A DNA stretch of 47,127 nucleotides from Mycobacterium syngnathidarum. GTDB lineage: Bacteria > Actinomycetota > Actinomycetes > Mycobacteriales > Mycobacteriaceae. The position numbers and the translations under genes were made by a program. Positions 10,498 to 19,391 of the stretch are shown in pieces (position 1 is the stretch's first letter; every line of letters begins with the position of its first letter). The DNA lies in NCBI RefSeq assembly GCF_001942625.1, contig NZ_MLCL01000068.1, positions 1-47,127 on the forward strand, in the 5' to 3' direction. The notes under the pieces were generated by a model. The model made no database searches and was not told the DNA's origin. It worked only from the letters and a program-made list of their open reading frames with translations.

Positions 10498-11277
10498 TCA
10501 GCGAGCGGCTCGGTCCGCGTTCGCATGAATCGCGTCGCGGCAGAACGCCGCCAGGCCCGGAAGGGCGAAAGATTCGTCGTACCTTGCGACGTAAGCCGGA
10601 TCGCTCACGTACAGGTCTCCCAACTTGCGGTGGAATTCGCTCGAGCAGTCGTAGAACCAGCGGTTCACGTGCAGCCGGTGCCGCTCGGCGGCATCCATTG
10701 CCGCGTCGGAGTCGGCCGGAAGTCCGCTACGGAAAGCGTCGGACAGGGCCTGCTCGACGGCTTCTCCCTCGGCCTTGATCTGGATCCACTCGTCCTTGCC
10801 GTAGGCCTTCGCTCGACGCTGCGACTCCTTCCACTCCGGGGTCTGGCCCCACTTCTGTTCGACCTCGGCCTGATAGTCGTCGAAGTCCTCGCCGAAGAGT
10901 TCGCGCATGTCGTCGTCGGTCATGGGGGTGTTCGTCATTGCCTTCTCCAATGCCTGATCGATGGCCTCGACGAGGTCCTTCATCTCGTCGAGGCGGGTCA
11001 TGACGCGTTCGCGCTGACGGACCAGGTGACTGACCTCATCGCCCTCGTCCAGCAGGCTCGCGATCTCCTCAAGCGAGAACTCGAGCCGGCGGTACACGAT
11101 GATCTGGGACAGCCGCATCAGGTCGGCCGACGTGTAGACCCGGTATCCCGAGGCGCCACGCCGGGTCGGGGTCAACAACCCGATCTCGTCGTAGTGGTGA
11201 AGTGTCCGGACCGTGATGCGAAAACGCTCAGCCACCTGGCCGACGGTGAGCTCATCCACCGGCAACTCCTGCGTCAT
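10498..11277 (-). CDS. MerR-family regulator with TipAS ligand domain
   Basis: 259 residues. Residues 9-77 are a MerR winged helix (LTVGQVAERFRITVRTLHHYDEIGLL, SGYRVYTSADLMRL). A helical dimerisation region follows (about 85-115), then a TipAS-type domain (about 130-255; WKESQRRAKAYGKDEW, RHRLHVNRWFYDCSSEFHRKLGDLYVSDPAYVARYDE). TipA of Streptomyces senses thiopeptide antibiotics covalently through this domain and activates transcription; a similar drug-sensing role here is inference. The single Cys in the domain (FYDCSSEFH) matches the place where TipA reacts. A MerR-type palindrome lies 17-33 bp upstream of the start, suggesting autoregulation. No obvious target gene is next to it. Confidence 0.85.
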   Translation of the reverse strand: MTQELPVDELTVGQVAERFRITVRTLHHYDEIGLLTPTRRGASGYRVYTSADLMRLSQIIVYRRLEFSLEEIASLLDEGDEVSHLVRQRERVMTRLDEMKDLVEAIDQALEKAMTNTPMTDDDMRELFGEDFDDYQAEVEQKWGQTPEWKESQRRAKAYGKDEWIQIKAEGEAVEQALSDAFRSGLPADSDAAMDAAERHRLHVNRWFYDCSSEFHRKLGDLYVSDPAYVARYDESFALPGLAAFCRDAIHANADRAAR

Positions 11278-11293
11278 GTTGATCAGACTGGCG

Positions 11294-11315
11294 CCTCACG
11301 TCGCGTGAGGGTCAA
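11294..11315 (-). promoter_or_regulatory. MerR-type operator for the TipA-like gene
   Basis: CCTCACG-TCG-CGTGAGG (11294-11310) is a perfect 7-bp inverted repeat. On the reverse strand TTGACC (11315-11310) overlaps its edge as a -35 element. A 19-bp spacer leads to CAGTCT (11290-11285), a poor -10. An operator inside a stretched 19-bp spacer is the hallmark of MerR-family autoregulated promoters. Confidence 0.6.
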
Positions 11316-11358
11316 GTGCTCATGCCCGAACGTATGGGGGTCGCGTCCTACAAACGGC

Positions 11359-11742
11359 CTAGAGCAGGCTGACCGCGATCAGTGCGACGGCGAGCAGCGG
11401 AAAGATGCCCTGGGTGATCGCCGCCCGCGCCTTGTCCGGTGAGCTGATCAACAGCACCGCGGCCGCGGCCAGCATCGACCCCGCCCCGGCTAACACCAGG
11501 GCAACCCCAACCGCGCTGTGCCCCAAGCCCATAGCCACGATGCCAACCACCGCGACGATGGCCAGGAACAGGTTGTAGAAGCCCTGGTTGAACGCCAGCT
11601 CCTTGGTGGCCCGGGCTTGCTCCTCGCTGAGACCGAAGGTGGCGCGGGTCCGTGGTGAAGTCCAGGTCAGCGACTCCATCACGAAGATGTAGACATGCAG
11701 GGCCGCGGCGAGCGCGGCGAACACCAGACCGGCGATAACCAT
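11359..11742 (-). CDS. DUF1304 family membrane protein
   Basis: 127 residues with four predicted membrane helices (about 2-21, 52-73, 77-99, 107-126). The conserved core HVYIFVMESLTWTSP, FGLSEEQA and FNQGFYNLFLA marks DUF1304; biochemical role unknown. The ATG at 11742 lies 5 bp after the ruvB stop on the same strand, so it is probably cotranscribed with ruvCAB and could therefore share DNA-damage induction (inference). Confidence 0.8.
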   Translation of the reverse strand: MVIAGLVFAALAAALHVYIFVMESLTWTSPRTRATFGLSEEQARATKELAFNQGFYNLFLAIVAVVGIVAMGLGHSAVGVALVLAGAGSMLAAAAVLLISSPDKARAAITQGIFPLLAVALIAVSLL

Positions 11743-11747
11743 GCCGC

Positions 11748-12803
11748 CTATTCAAACAGCCCTGGCTGCCCCAGCCCGGTAACCGGCGGCTGCAATCCCA
11801 GGTGCGTCCACGCCAGCGGTGTGGCCACCCTGCCGCGTGGCGTGCGGGCCACCATGCCCGCCCGCACCAAGAACGGTTCACACACTTCCTCGACCGTGGT
11901 GGCCTCTTCGCCGACGGCCACCGCGAGCGTCGACACCCCGACGGGGCCGCCACCAAAACTGCGGGTCAGCGCGGACAACACGGCGCGGTCCAGGCGGTCC
12001 AGGCCGAGCTCGTCGACGTCGTAGACCTCCAGCGCCGCCTTGGCGATGTCGCGGGTGATCACGCCGTCGGCGCGCACCTCGGCATAATCGCGGACCCGAC
12101 GCAGCAGCCGGTTGGCGATGCGGGGCGTGCCCCGGGAGCGCCGGGCGATCTCCGTGCCGGCGTCGGCACCCAGCTCGATGCCGAGGATGCCGGCCGACCG
12201 GGCCAGCACCCGCTCGAGTTCGACCGGCTCGTAGAAGTCCATGTGCGCGGTGAACCCGAACCGGTCCCGCAGCGGACCGGTCAGCGCCCCGGACCGGGTG
12301 GTCGCTCCCACCAACGTGAAGGGCGCGACCTCAAGCGGGATCGAGGTGGCCCCGGGGCCTTTGCCGACCACGACGTCGACGCGGAAGTCCTCCATCGCCA
12401 GGTACAGCATCTCCTCGGCGGGCCGGGCGATGCGGTGGATCTCGTCGATGAACAACACATCGTGCTCGACGAGGTTGGACAGCATCGCGGCCAGGTCACC
12501 CGCCCGCTCCAAAGCGGGACCTGAGGTGAGCCGCAGCGAGGAGCCCAGCTCGGCCGCGATGATCATCGCCAGCGACGTCTTACCGAGCCCGGGCGGACCG
12601 GACAGCAGGATGTGATCCGGTGTGCCGCCGCGGTTCTTGGCGCCCTCGATGACCAGTTGCAGCTGCTCGCGCACCCGCGGCTGACCGATGAACTCCCCCA
12701 ACGAACGTGGCCGCAGGCTGGCGTCGATATCCCCCTCACCGACGGTCAGCGCGGGTGAGACCTCCCGCTCGTCGGGGTCGTCGGTGTCGTCGAATCGGCC
12801 CAT
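11748..12803 (-). CDS. ruvB: RuvB, Holliday junction branch-migration helicase
   Basis: 351-residue AAA+ motor. Two RuvB hexamer rings on a RuvA core drive branch migration of Holliday junctions. Visible are [12 protein letters not shown], Walker [10 protein letters not shown], Walker [11 protein letters not shown], sensor 1 VGATTRSG, the arginine-finger segment GPLRDRFG and the C-terminal winged helix ([22 protein letters not shown]). I use the ATG at 12803, which overlaps the ruvA stop by one base (TGATG); a GTG one codon upstream (12806) is also possible. It is third in ruvC-ruvA-ruvB. Confidence 0.95.
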   Translation of the reverse strand: MGRFDDTDDPDEREVSPALTVGEGDIDASLRPRSLGEFIGQPRVREQLQLVIEGAKNRGGTPDHILLSGPPGLGKTSLAMIIAAELGSSLRLTSGPALERAGDLAAMLSNLVEHDVLFIDEIHRIARPAEEMLYLAMEDFRVDVVVGKGPGATSIPLEVAPFTLVGATTRSGALTGPLRDRFGFTAHMDFYEPVELERVLARSAGILGIELGADAGTEIARRSRGTPRIANRLLRRVRDYAEVRADGVITRDIAKAALEVYDVDELGLDRLDRAVLSALTRSFGGGPVGVSTLAVAVGEEATTVEEVCEPFLVRAGMVARTPRGRVATPLAWTHLGLQPPVTGLGQPGLFE

Positions 12804-13390
12804 CACTTCTTACCCAACATGGACAGCGCCGCCCGCAGCGCGGAAGCCGTCGTCGCCTCGGGATCGTTGGCCAGCACCTTGTCGGTGGCTTCCTCGGCTT
12901 GTTTGGCCGCAAAACCAAGTCCGACAAGCGCTTCCACCACCGGGGCGCGCACTGCGTGGCCCACGGCCCCGCCGACTGCCCCGGGGGTGACCGGACCGAT
13001 CTTGTCGCGCAGTTCGAGCACCATGCGCTCGGCACCGCGTTTGCCGATGCCCGGAACCCGGGTCAACGCCATGACATCGCCCTCGGCCAGCGCCTGCCGC
13101 AGGGCCTGCGGGTCATGGACCGCCAGCGTCGCCAACGCGATCTTGGGGCCGACACCGGAGACCCCCAGCAGGGTGAGGAACAGGTCGCGCGCTTCCCCGT
13201 CGGCGAAGCCGTAGAGGGTCATCGAGTCCTCGCGCACGATCATCGCGGTGATCAGCCGGGATTCGGCACCTCGACGCAGTGTGGCCAGCGTCGACGGTGT
13301 CGCCATCACCTTGTAGCCGACACCGGCCGCCTCGATCACGGCGTGGTCGAGGGCGATGTCGATGACCTCGCCGCGCACCGAGGCGATCAT
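12803..13390 (-). CDS. ruvA: RuvA, Holliday junction-binding subunit
   Basis: 195 residues. RuvA tetramers hold the four-way junction flat and load RuvB. The N-terminal OB fold ([28 protein letters not shown]), the two helix-hairpin-helix motifs ([35 protein letters not shown]) and the C-terminal RuvB-binding domain ([16 protein letters not shown]) are all present. The ATG overlaps the ruvC stop in ATGA, indicating translational coupling. Confidence 0.95.
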   Translation of the reverse strand: MIASVRGEVIDIALDHAVIEAAGVGYKVMATPSTLATLRRGAESRLITAMIVREDSMTLYGFADGEARDLFLTLLGVSGVGPKIALATLAVHDPQALRQALAEGDVMALTRVPGIGKRGAERMVLELRDKIGPVTPGAVGGAVGHAVRAPVVEALVGLGFAAKQAEEATDKVLANDPEATTASALRAALSMLGKK

Positions 13391-13944
13391 GCCCGGGCCG
13401 CCTTCAGTCGGGCCTGATACTTACGGCGCTGCTCGGCGGCCAGCGCCTCGGCGGCGGCCATCCGCGCGATCATCGGCGCGCGCCAGCAGTGGCAGATGGC
13501 CAAGGCCAGGGCATCGGCGGCGTCGGCCGGGGTCGGCTTGGCCTGCAGCGCAAGGATTCTGGTGATCATCTCGGTGACCTGCGCCTTGTCGGCACGGCCG
13601 TTGCCGGTGACCGCCGCCTTCACCTCCGACGGGGTGTGAAAGTGCACCTCGATGTCGCGGCGGGCCGCGGCCAGCGCGATCACGCCGCCGGCCTGCGCGG
13701 TTCCCATCACCGTGGACACATTCTGCTGGGCGAAGACCCGCTCGATGGCGATCACATCCGGCCGGTGGGTGTCCATCCAGTATTCGGCGACATCACTGAT
13801 TTCCAGCAGCCGCTTTTGCAGCGGTGCATCGGCCGGCGTGCGGACCACGTCCACATCCAACGCGGTGACCTGCCGACCGCGACCGCTCTCGACCACTGAC
13901 AGGCCGCAGCGCGTCAACCCGGGATCCACTCCCATCACCCGCAC
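13387..13944 (-). CDS. ruvC: RuvC, Holliday junction resolvase
   Basis: 185-residue RNase H-fold endonuclease that nicks two opposing strands of the junction. The acidic catalytic set is complete: Asp7 (GVDPGLTR), Glu68 (AIERVF), Asp141 and Asp144 ([13 protein letters not shown]). The GTG start at 13944 has GAAGGGG upstream. First gene of the ruvCAB operon, 14 bp downstream of a LexA box. Shows a short basic C-terminal tail ([15 protein letters not shown]). Confidence 0.95.
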   Translation of the reverse strand: MRVMGVDPGLTRCGLSVVESGRGRQVTALDVDVVRTPADAPLQKRLLEISDVAEYWMDTHRPDVIAIERVFAQQNVSTVMGTAQAGGVIALAAARRDIEVHFHTPSEVKAAVTGNGRADKAQVTEMITRILALQAKPTPADAADALALAICHCWRAPMIARMAAAEALAAEQRRKYQARLKAARA

Positions 13945-13958
13945 ACGAACCCCTTCGT

Positions 13959-13974
13959 AAGAACATCTGTTCGA
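13959..13974 (-). promoter_or_regulatory. LexA (SOS) box upstream of ruvC
   Basis: The reverse strand reads TCGAAC-AGAT-GTTCTT, against the mycobacterial LexA consensus TCGAAC-N4-GTTCGA: ten of twelve half-site bases match. It lies just before the ruvC start, where LexA binding would block transcription. Damage control of ruvC is known in M. tuberculosis. Confidence 0.8.
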
Positions 13975-14038
13975 GAGCCTAGCGTGAGCCCGCGTCGGCC
14001 CGGCGCAGGGACACGCTCACATCCGTAGGGTCGAGGCT

Positions 14039-14698
14039 ATGCGCGTAGTGATAGCCGGCGGGCACGGCAAGATCGCCCTGATTCTTGAGCAGTTGTTGTC
14101 CGCACGCGGCGACGATGTGGCCGGCCTGATCCGCAACCCGGACCAAGCCGCCGACCTGCAGGCCGCCGGCGCCCAGGCCATCGTTCTGGACCTGGAACGA
14201 GCGTCGGTGGACGAGGTGACCGACGCGCTGCGCGGCGCCGACGCCGTCGTGTTCGCGGCCGGCGCCGGGCCCGGCAGCGGCGCGGCCCGCAAGCAGACCG
14301 TGGACCGGGACGCCGCGATCCTGCTGGCCGATGCCGCCGAAGCCGCGGGAGTGGGCCGCTACGTGATGGTCTCGGCCTTGGCCGCCGACGACCGGTCGCT
14401 CGACGCGAACTACGACGAGGTGTTTCGGGCCTATATGCACGCCAAATCCGAAGCCGACGCCAATGTGCGGGCCCGCGCCGGGCTGCGCACCACGATCGTG
14501 CGCCCGGGCGGGCTCACCGACGAGGCTGGGACCGGGAAAGTGATGGTGGCCGAATCGACCGGACGCGGCACCATCCCGCGCGCCGACGTCGCACACGTGC
14601 TGCTCGCCGTCCTGCACGAGCCCGAGACCGCCGGGCGGACGTTCGAGGTGATCTCTGGCGAGACGCCCATCGACGCAGCGCTGCACCCGAGCCAATGA
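14039..14698 (+). CDS. NAD(P)-binding atypical short-chain dehydrogenase
   Basis: 219 residues, Rossmann fold of the atypical SDR group (NmrA/YwnB-like). The nucleotide motif is MRVVIAGGHGKIALIL; further family signatures are DLERASVDEVTDALRGADAVVFAAGAGP and RTTIVRPGGLTDEAGTG. The usual YxxxK pair seems replaced by AYMHAKSEAD. Such proteins include flavin/quinone reductases and redox sensors; the substrate cannot be inferred. It diverges from ruvC and converges on yebC. Confidence 0.8.
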   Translation: MRVVIAGGHGKIALILEQLLSARGDDVAGLIRNPDQAADLQAAGAQAIVLDLERASVDEVTDALRGADAVVFAAGAGPGSGAARKQTVDRDAAILLADAAEAAGVGRYVMVSALAADDRSLDANYDEVFRAYMHAKSEADANVRARAGLRTTIVRPGGLTDEAGTGKVMVAESTGRGTIPRADVAHVLLAVLHEPETAGRTFEVISGETPIDAALHPSQ

Positions 14699-14748
14699 CC
14701 GACTCGACGTGATCGATGCCGGCGTGCTGACGCCGTCAAGTTCGAGGA

Positions 14749-15504
14749 CTACTCCTCGTCGAGCTGCGCGGCGACGTCGTCGGGGATGTCGATGTTGGTG
14801 TAGACCTCTTGCACGTCGTCGCTGTCCTCCAGCGCATCGACGAGCTTGAGCACCTTGCGGGCGCCTTCGAGATCCACGGGCACCGTGACCGACGGCTGGA
14901 AACTCGCCTCGGCCGAGTCGTAGTCAATGCCTGCGTCCTGCAGCGCGGTCCGCACCGCGACCAGATCGGTCGGCTCGCAGATGATCTCGAACGAGTCGTC
15001 GAGGTCGTTGACCTCCTCGGCGCCGGCCTCCAGGACGGCCATCAGCACGTCGTCCTCGGTCAGGCCGTTCTTCTCCAGTGTCACCATGCCCTTGCGGGAG
15101 AACAGGTAGGCCACCGAACCCGGATCGGCCATGTTCCCGCCATTGCGGGTCATCGCGACGCGGACCTCGCCGGCGGCACGGTTGCGGTTGTCGGTCAGGC
15201 ATTCCACGAGCACCGCCACACCGTTGGGGCCATAACCCTCGTAGGTGATGTTCTGCCAGTCGGCGCCACCGGCTTCCTCACCACCGCCCCGCTTGCGGGC
15301 ACGCTCGATGTTGTCGTTGGGCACCGAGCTCTTCTTGGCCTTCTGAATGGCGTCGTAGAGGGTGGGGTTACCGGCTGGGTCTCCCCCGCCGACACGCGCC
15401 GCGACCTCGATGTTCTTGATCAGCTTGGCGAACATCTTGCCGCGCTTGGCGTCGATGACGGCCTTTTTGTGCTTGGTGGTGGCCCACTTGGAATGGCCGC
15501 TCAT
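14749..15504 (-). CDS. yebC: YebC/TACO1 family protein
   Basis: 251 residues, full length for the family. Begins with the hallmark [33 protein letters not shown] and contains [31 protein letters not shown] and [15 protein letters not shown]. Bacterial YebC proteins were long called transcription regulators; more recent work links the family to translation of difficult sequences (such as polyproline), like mitochondrial TACO1. A monocistronic position is likely here; the M. tuberculosis orthologue sits next to the pdx genes too. Confidence 0.93.
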   Translation of the reverse strand: MSGHSKWATTKHKKAVIDAKRGKMFAKLIKNIEVAARVGGGDPAGNPTLYDAIQKAKKSSVPNDNIERARKRGGGEEAGGADWQNITYEGYGPNGVAVLVECLTDNRNRAAGEVRVAMTRNGGNMADPGSVAYLFSRKGMVTLEKNGLTEDDVLMAVLEAGAEEVNDLDDSFEIICEPTDLVAVRTALQDAGIDYDSAEASFQPSVTVPVDLEGARKVLKLVDALEDSDDVQEVYTNIDIPDDVAAQLDEE

Positions 15505-15580
15505 GCAGGTACGCCCCTTTTCCGGTCAAAACTCCGGTTCTCCAGTCTACGTGCCGCTCCCGGGCCGCTCGATACGACGC

Positions 15581-15886
15581 CTAGAGGGCCTGCAGTAAGA
15601 CGAGCGTCGTAACCGCCGCGGCGCTGCACAGCACCGGCCAATACCAGATGTGCCAATGCCGCCAATGCCCGATCGCCATGCCGATCGGCGCGAGCACCAC
15701 CAGAGCCAGGGTGAGTACCGCCCACCCGGCCACCGTGGCCGCATCATCGGCTTGTTCGGGGTACGCCCCACTGAAGCCCACCGGGAAGATCGTGGCGAAC
15801 GCCAGCAGGACGGCAATCAGGCCGGTCATAGCCCACGCCGCCCAACTGATCAGCGACTCAACGACTCCCGGTCTGCGGCCAGACAT
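15581..15886 (-). CDS. Small three-helix membrane protein, unknown
   Basis: 101 residues from the ATG at 15886; a TTG at 15925 would add 13 residues (M-P-G-L-R-P...) and cannot be excluded, since neither start has a clear ribosome site. Hydrophobic stretches at about 12-36, 50-73 and 79-100. A tryptophan/histidine-rich turn (GHWRHWHIWYWP) sits before the last helix. Not recognised as a named family. It diverges from the tetR operon and shares the intergenic space 15887-15968 with it. Confidence 0.6.
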   Translation of the reverse strand: MSGRRPGVVESLISWAAWAMTGLIAVLLAFATIFPVGFSGAYPEQADDAATVAGWAVLTLALVVLAPIGMAIGHWRHWHIWYWPVLCSAAAVTTLVLLQAL

Positions 15887-15948
15887 GCCGGCAGCGTACG
15901 CCGAGGCCGGGCGCAACCCCGGCAATTAATAGCACCTACGTCGTTTCA

Positions 15949-15960
15949 TTAACGCGCTAA
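15949..15960 (+). promoter_or_regulatory. Possible TetR operator
   Basis: TTAACGCGCTAA is a near-palindrome (10 of 12 positions symmetric) 8 bp before the tetR start. TetR-family genes often bind such a site next to their own promoter. The preceding GTTTCATTAACG also resembles GTTTCACTAACG of the reductase operators in 11 of 12 bases, but lacks the inverted-repeat partner. Confidence 0.35.
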
Positions 15961-15968
15961 CATGCCCC

Positions 15969-16640
15969 ATGCCGTCAACAGATGTCACCGTGCGGGGACG
16001 TAACGCCAAGCCGCGATCCCGCGCGGGCCGGCCCACCCGGCGGCAGGCCGAGCATCGACACCGCGAGCTCCTCGACTGTGCATTGGAAGTGTTCCTGGAC
16101 AACGGATTCGACCGGTCCACCATCGAGCGCATCGCGACGGCTGCCGGCATGGCCAAGCGCACCATCTACGGCCTCTACCCCGACAAGTCCGCGCTGTTCG
16201 AAGCCGCCGTACAACGCGCCGTGGAGCGGTGGCTCGTGCCGATCGAGACGCTTCGCGCGGCCGAGACCGACGACCTGGAAGAAACCCTGCTGGCCATCGC
16301 CCGGATCCGGTTGGCCGGCATCACCGGCCCGGCCGGCATCGCACTGCAGCGAATCCTCAACGCCGAAGGCAATCGCTTTCCCCGACTGTTCCGGCTGCTC
16401 TACGAACAAGGCACGGTGCCCGCCCTGACTTTCATCACCGAAGTCCTCACCCGCCACGCCGAAGCCGGGATCGTCGAGATCGACGATCCCGAGGTGGTCG
16501 GGAGCGCGTTTCTGAGCATGACCGTCGGTGGCCCCGCCACCGGCGCTCTCTGGGGCGTCAACTGGGACCCCGACGATCTGGACAAACGCATGCGCACCTA
16601 CGTGCGACTGTTCCTCGACGGGGTCCGCCCTCGAAACTGA
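15969..16640 (+). CDS. TetR-family transcriptional regulator
   Basis: 223 residues. The DNA-binding helix-turn-helix is at about 30-75 (HRELLDCALEVFLDNGFDRSTIERIATAAGMAKRTIYGLYPDKSALFEAAVQRAVE), preceded by a basic arm (GRNAKPRSRAGRPTRRQAEHR). The C-terminal ligand domain (TetR_C type: LAGITGPAGIALQRILNAEGNRFPRLFRLLYEQG) has the shape of regulators of aromatic or lipid catabolism. It is 11 bp upstream of the CMD gene and likely controls this three-gene operon. Confidence 0.88.
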   Translation: MPSTDVTVRGRNAKPRSRAGRPTRRQAEHRHRELLDCALEVFLDNGFDRSTIERIATAAGMAKRTIYGLYPDKSALFEAAVQRAVERWLVPIETLRAAETDDLEETLLAIARIRLAGITGPAGIALQRILNAEGNRFPRLFRLLYEQGTVPALTFITEVLTRHAEAGIVEIDDPEVVGSAFLSMTVGGPATGALWGVNWDPDDLDKRMRTYVRLFLDGVRPRN

Positions 16641-16651
16641 AAGGCAACACC

Positions 16652-17038
16652 ATGGATCAAGACACGTACGACAAGGGATTGGCGATCCGCACAGCGGTTC
16701 TCGGCGAGGAGTACGTCCGCAAGGCGGCTGGAAACGTCGATGCGTTCTCCAAGCCGCTGCAAGATCTGGTCACCGAATACTGCTGGGGTGCCGTGTGGGG
16801 TCGTGAAGGACTCGAACTGAAGACCCGCAGCATGCTGAACCTCGCGATGATCGCGGTGCTGAACCGGCCGAACGAGCTGAGCACACACATCCGCGGCGCA
16901 CTCACCAACGGCGTCACCCGCGAGGAGATCTGCGAGATCTTCCTGCAGGTGGGCATCTACGCCGGGATCCCGGCCGCGGTCGACAGTTTCCGGCTGGCCC
17001 GCGCCGTGTTCGCCGATCTCGACGGGCAGCAGTCGTGA
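16652..17038 (+). CDS. Carboxymuconolactone decarboxylase family protein
   Basis: 128 residues, the size of PcaC-type 4-carboxymuconolactone decarboxylases. Core: LVTEYCWGAVWGREGLELKTRSMLNLAMIAVLNRPNEL and THIRGALTNGVTREEICEIFLQVGIYAGIPAAVDSFRLA. The AhpD CxxC pair is absent, so a peroxidase role is unlikely. The ATG at 16652 has GAAAGG upstream; the longer open frame reaching 16229 is a shadow of tetR. It overlaps the next gene by 4 bp. True substrate unknown; other protocatechuate-pathway genes are not present. Confidence 0.85.
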   Translation: MDQDTYDKGLAIRTAVLGEEYVRKAAGNVDAFSKPLQDLVTEYCWGAVWGREGLELKTRSMLNLAMIAVLNRPNELSTHIRGALTNGVTREEICEIFLQVGIYAGIPAAVDSFRLARAVFADLDGQQS

Positions 17039-17925
17039 ACCCCGACATCGGCTTCGTCGGACTGGGCAACATGGGGTGGCCCATGATGGATCGGCTGCTG
17101 GCGGCGGGATTTCCGGTGGTGGCCTTCGACGTTCGCGAGGATGTGCTGGCCAAAGCGGCTGCGCTGGGCGCCCGGCGAGCCGACTCGGTCCGCGACGTGG
17201 CCGAGCACTGCGAGACGATACTGGCCAGCCTGCCGACCCCGCAGGTCTCCGCTGCGGTGGTGGCCGAGGTCACCGACGGTTCCAGGGTTCGGCGCTTCGT
17301 CGACCTGTCCACAGTGGGAGGTCAAGCAGCACAACGCAATCACGCCGCGCTGGCCGCCCGGGACATTGCCGCGCTGGACAGCCCGGTCAGCGGCGGTATG
17401 CATGGCGCGCAGGCCGGCACCCTGGCCATCATGGTGTCCGGACCCCGCAGTGAATTCGATTCGCTCGCCGCGATTTTCGAGGTGCTCGGCCGGGCGATCT
17501 TCGTCTCCGAACAGCCCGGCGCCGCACAGACCATGAAGCTGATCAACAATCTGATGGCCGCCACCACCCTGGCCGCGACCGCCGAGGTGATGGTGATGGG
17601 CGTCAAGGCCGGACTGAGCGCCGACGTGATGATCGATGTGCTCAATGCCGGATCCGGTGGCACCCACGCCAGCCGGGACAAGTTCCCGCGCGCGGTGCTG
17701 CCCCGCACATTCGACTACGGGTTTGCCACCGGCCTGATGGCCAAGGACGTCCGGCTCTACCTCGACGAGGCCACCGCCCTGGGCCTGCCGGTCGAGATGG
17801 CCGAGACCGTGCAGCGCGTCTGGGAGCAGACGTTGCGCGCCGAGGGGCCCGAATCCGACTTCACCTCCGTCGTCAAACCGATGGAGCAGGCCGCGGGCGT
17901 CATCGTCGAGGGCACGCGGCGGTGA
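17035..17925 (+). CDS. 3-hydroxyisobutyrate dehydrogenase family oxidoreductase
   Basis: 296 residues, beta-hydroxyacid dehydrogenase family. NAD(P) site GFVGLGNMGWPM at the N-terminus, substrate motif DSPVSGGMHGAQAGTLAIMVSG (about 117-138) and catalytic Lys in AQTMKLINNLM (about 167-177). The GTG start overlaps the CMD stop as GTGA, so the two are coupled. With the CMD and TetR it probably forms a small catabolic unit for a short hydroxy acid (inference). Confidence 0.88.
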   Translation: MNPDIGFVGLGNMGWPMMDRLLAAGFPVVAFDVREDVLAKAAALGARRADSVRDVAEHCETILASLPTPQVSAAVVAEVTDGSRVRRFVDLSTVGGQAAQRNHAALAARDIAALDSPVSGGMHGAQAGTLAIMVSGPRSEFDSLAAIFEVLGRAIFVSEQPGAAQTMKLINNLMAATTLAATAEVMVMGVKAGLSADVMIDVLNAGSGGTHASRDKFPRAVLPRTFDYGFATGLMAKDVRLYLDEATALGLPVEMAETVQRVWEQTLRAEGPESDFTSVVKPMEQAAGVIVEGTRR

Positions 17926-17955
17926 GCAACGTATCCGCCGTTGGATCCGCCGGGC

Positions 17956-18537
17956 TCACAGCGAATCGACGAACAGCTTGTGGATACGGCGATCCCCGGT
18001 CATCTCCGGATGGAAGGACGTCGCCAGCATCGAGCCCTGGCGCACCGCCACGATGTGGCCAGCGGCGCGGGCCAACACCTTGACACCCGCACCGACCCGC
18101 TCGACCCACGGCGCCCGGATGAACACCGCATGCACCGGGGTGTCGAGACCCTCGAAGTCGATATCTCCCTCGAAAGAATCGACTTGACGTCCAAATGCGT
18201 TGCGCCGCACCGTCATATCGATACCTTTGAGGGGCACCGCGGCCCGGCCATCGGCTCCGGCGTCGGCGATCTCGCCGGCCAGCAAGATCATCCCGGCGCA
18301 CGAGCCATAGCACGGCAACCCGGCGGCGATGCGCGCACGCAGCGGTTCGAGAAGCTCGAACTCGCGCAGCAGATGGCTCATGGCAGTGGATTCCCCGCCC
18401 GGAATCACCAATGCGTCGACCCCCTCGAGCTCGGAAAGCCGCCGCACCGTGACCGCTTCGGCGCCGGCCTCACGCAGGGCAGCCAGATGCTCACGGGTGT
18501 CGCCCTGCAACGCGAGCACCCCGACTCGAGGACTCAC
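17956..18537 (-). CDS. pdxT: PdxT, glutaminase subunit of PLP synthase
   Basis: 193 residues. Hydrolyses glutamine and channels ammonia to PdxS for pyridoxal 5'-phosphate synthesis. Class I glutaminase triad: Cys80 ([12 protein letters not shown]), His and Glu in SFHPEMTGD near the C-terminus; also [11 protein letters not shown] and [10 protein letters not shown]. The GTG start at 18537 overlaps the tesB stop (GTGA); the open frame extending to 18720 is a shadow of tesB. Last gene of pdxS-tesB-pdxT. Confidence 0.94.
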   Translation of the reverse strand: MSPRVGVLALQGDTREHLAALREAGAEAVTVRRLSELEGVDALVIPGGESTAMSHLLREFELLEPLRARIAAGLPCYGSCAGMILLAGEIADAGADGRAAVPLKGIDMTVRRNAFGRQVDSFEGDIDFEGLDTPVHAVFIRAPWVERVGAGVKVLARAAGHIVAVRQGSMLATSFHPEMTGDRRIHKLFVDSL

Positions 18538-19382
18538 GCACCCTCCGGCGGGGCGAAGTCGCGCCGGTAGCGGGTCAGCCCCTCTTGCATGACCGCAGCG
18601 ACCATCTCGCCGTAGCGATTGAAGATCTTGCCCTGGGTCAGCGAACGCCCGCCGCAGGCCGAGGGCGAGGACTGGTCGTAGAGCAGCCACTCGTCGGCGC
18701 GGAACGGCCGCATGAACCACATGGCGTGGTCCAGCGATGCCACCATCAGGTGCTTACGCACATCGAGGTGGTTCACCTGGGCCGAACCCAGCAGCGTCAG
18801 ATCGCTCATATAGGCCAGCGCACAGATGTGCAGCACATGATCGTCGGGCAGCGGGTCGCGGTGCCGGAACCACACCTGCTGCTGAGATGCCTTGCCGGGA
18901 ATCCGTGCCACGAGGTCGCGCGGCACGATCCTGACATCCCATTCGTCGAACTGGGCGAACCCGGCGTCGTCGAATGCTCCCCCGGACCGGAACCCAGGCA
19001 GGTCGTCGGGCCCGGGGGCCTCGGGCATCACGTCCTGATGCTCGATACCGGTCTGGTCGGTCTGAAAGGAGGCCGACATCGTGAAGATCGTCTCGCCGTG
19101 CTGAATCGCGCTCACCCGACGGGTGCAGAACGAGCCGCCGTCTCGGATGCGCTCGACGGTGTAGACCGACGGTGCCCGGGCGTCGCCGGGGCGCAGGAAG
19201 TAGCCGTGCAGAGAGTGCACCTGGAACGTCGGCTCCACGGTGCGCACCGCTGACACCAGCGATTGACCGGCCACGTGGCCGCCGAAGGTCCGCTGCAGGA
19301 AGCCCGACTCCGGGCTGAACACCCCGCCGCGATAGATGTTGACCTCGAGCTGCTCCAGATCGAGGATCTCTTCAATCGCCAT
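18534..19382 (-). CDS. tesB: Acyl-CoA thioesterase II
   Basis: 282 residues, TesB double-hotdog fold; hydrolyses acyl-CoA to free acid and CoA. Motifs: [29 protein letters not shown], the C-terminal domain with [28 protein letters not shown] and [25 protein letters not shown]. The catalytic Asp/Thr/Gln set of TesB seems in place (DHAMWF; LTQGKIF). It lies inside the PLP synthase operon, 9 bp after pdxS, the same order as in M. tuberculosis; the link between the two functions is unclear. Confidence 0.92.
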   Translation of the reverse strand: MAIEEILDLEQLEVNIYRGGVFSPESGFLQRTFGGHVAGQSLVSAVRTVEPTFQVHSLHGYFLRPGDARAPSVYTVERIRDGGSFCTRRVSAIQHGETIFTMSASFQTDQTGIEHQDVMPEAPGPDDLPGFRSGGAFDDAGFAQFDEWDVRIVPRDLVARIPGKASQQQVWFRHRDPLPDDHVLHICALAYMSDLTLLGSAQVNHLDVRKHLMVASLDHAMWFMRPFRADEWLLYDQSSPSACGGRSLTQGKIFNRYGEMVAAVMQEGLTRYRRDFAPPEGA

Positions 19383-19391
19383 TCGAGATGT

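Noticed and set aside
14721..14734. Terminator between the SDR and yebC genes
   Set aside because: GGCGT-GCTG-ACGCC is only five or six pairs; too weak to list.
15943..15954. Same operator as the reductase promoters upstream of tetR
   Set aside because: GTTTCATTAACG matches in 11 of 12 bases but has no TTAGT partner arm, so it is not an inverted repeat; kept only as a weak remark.
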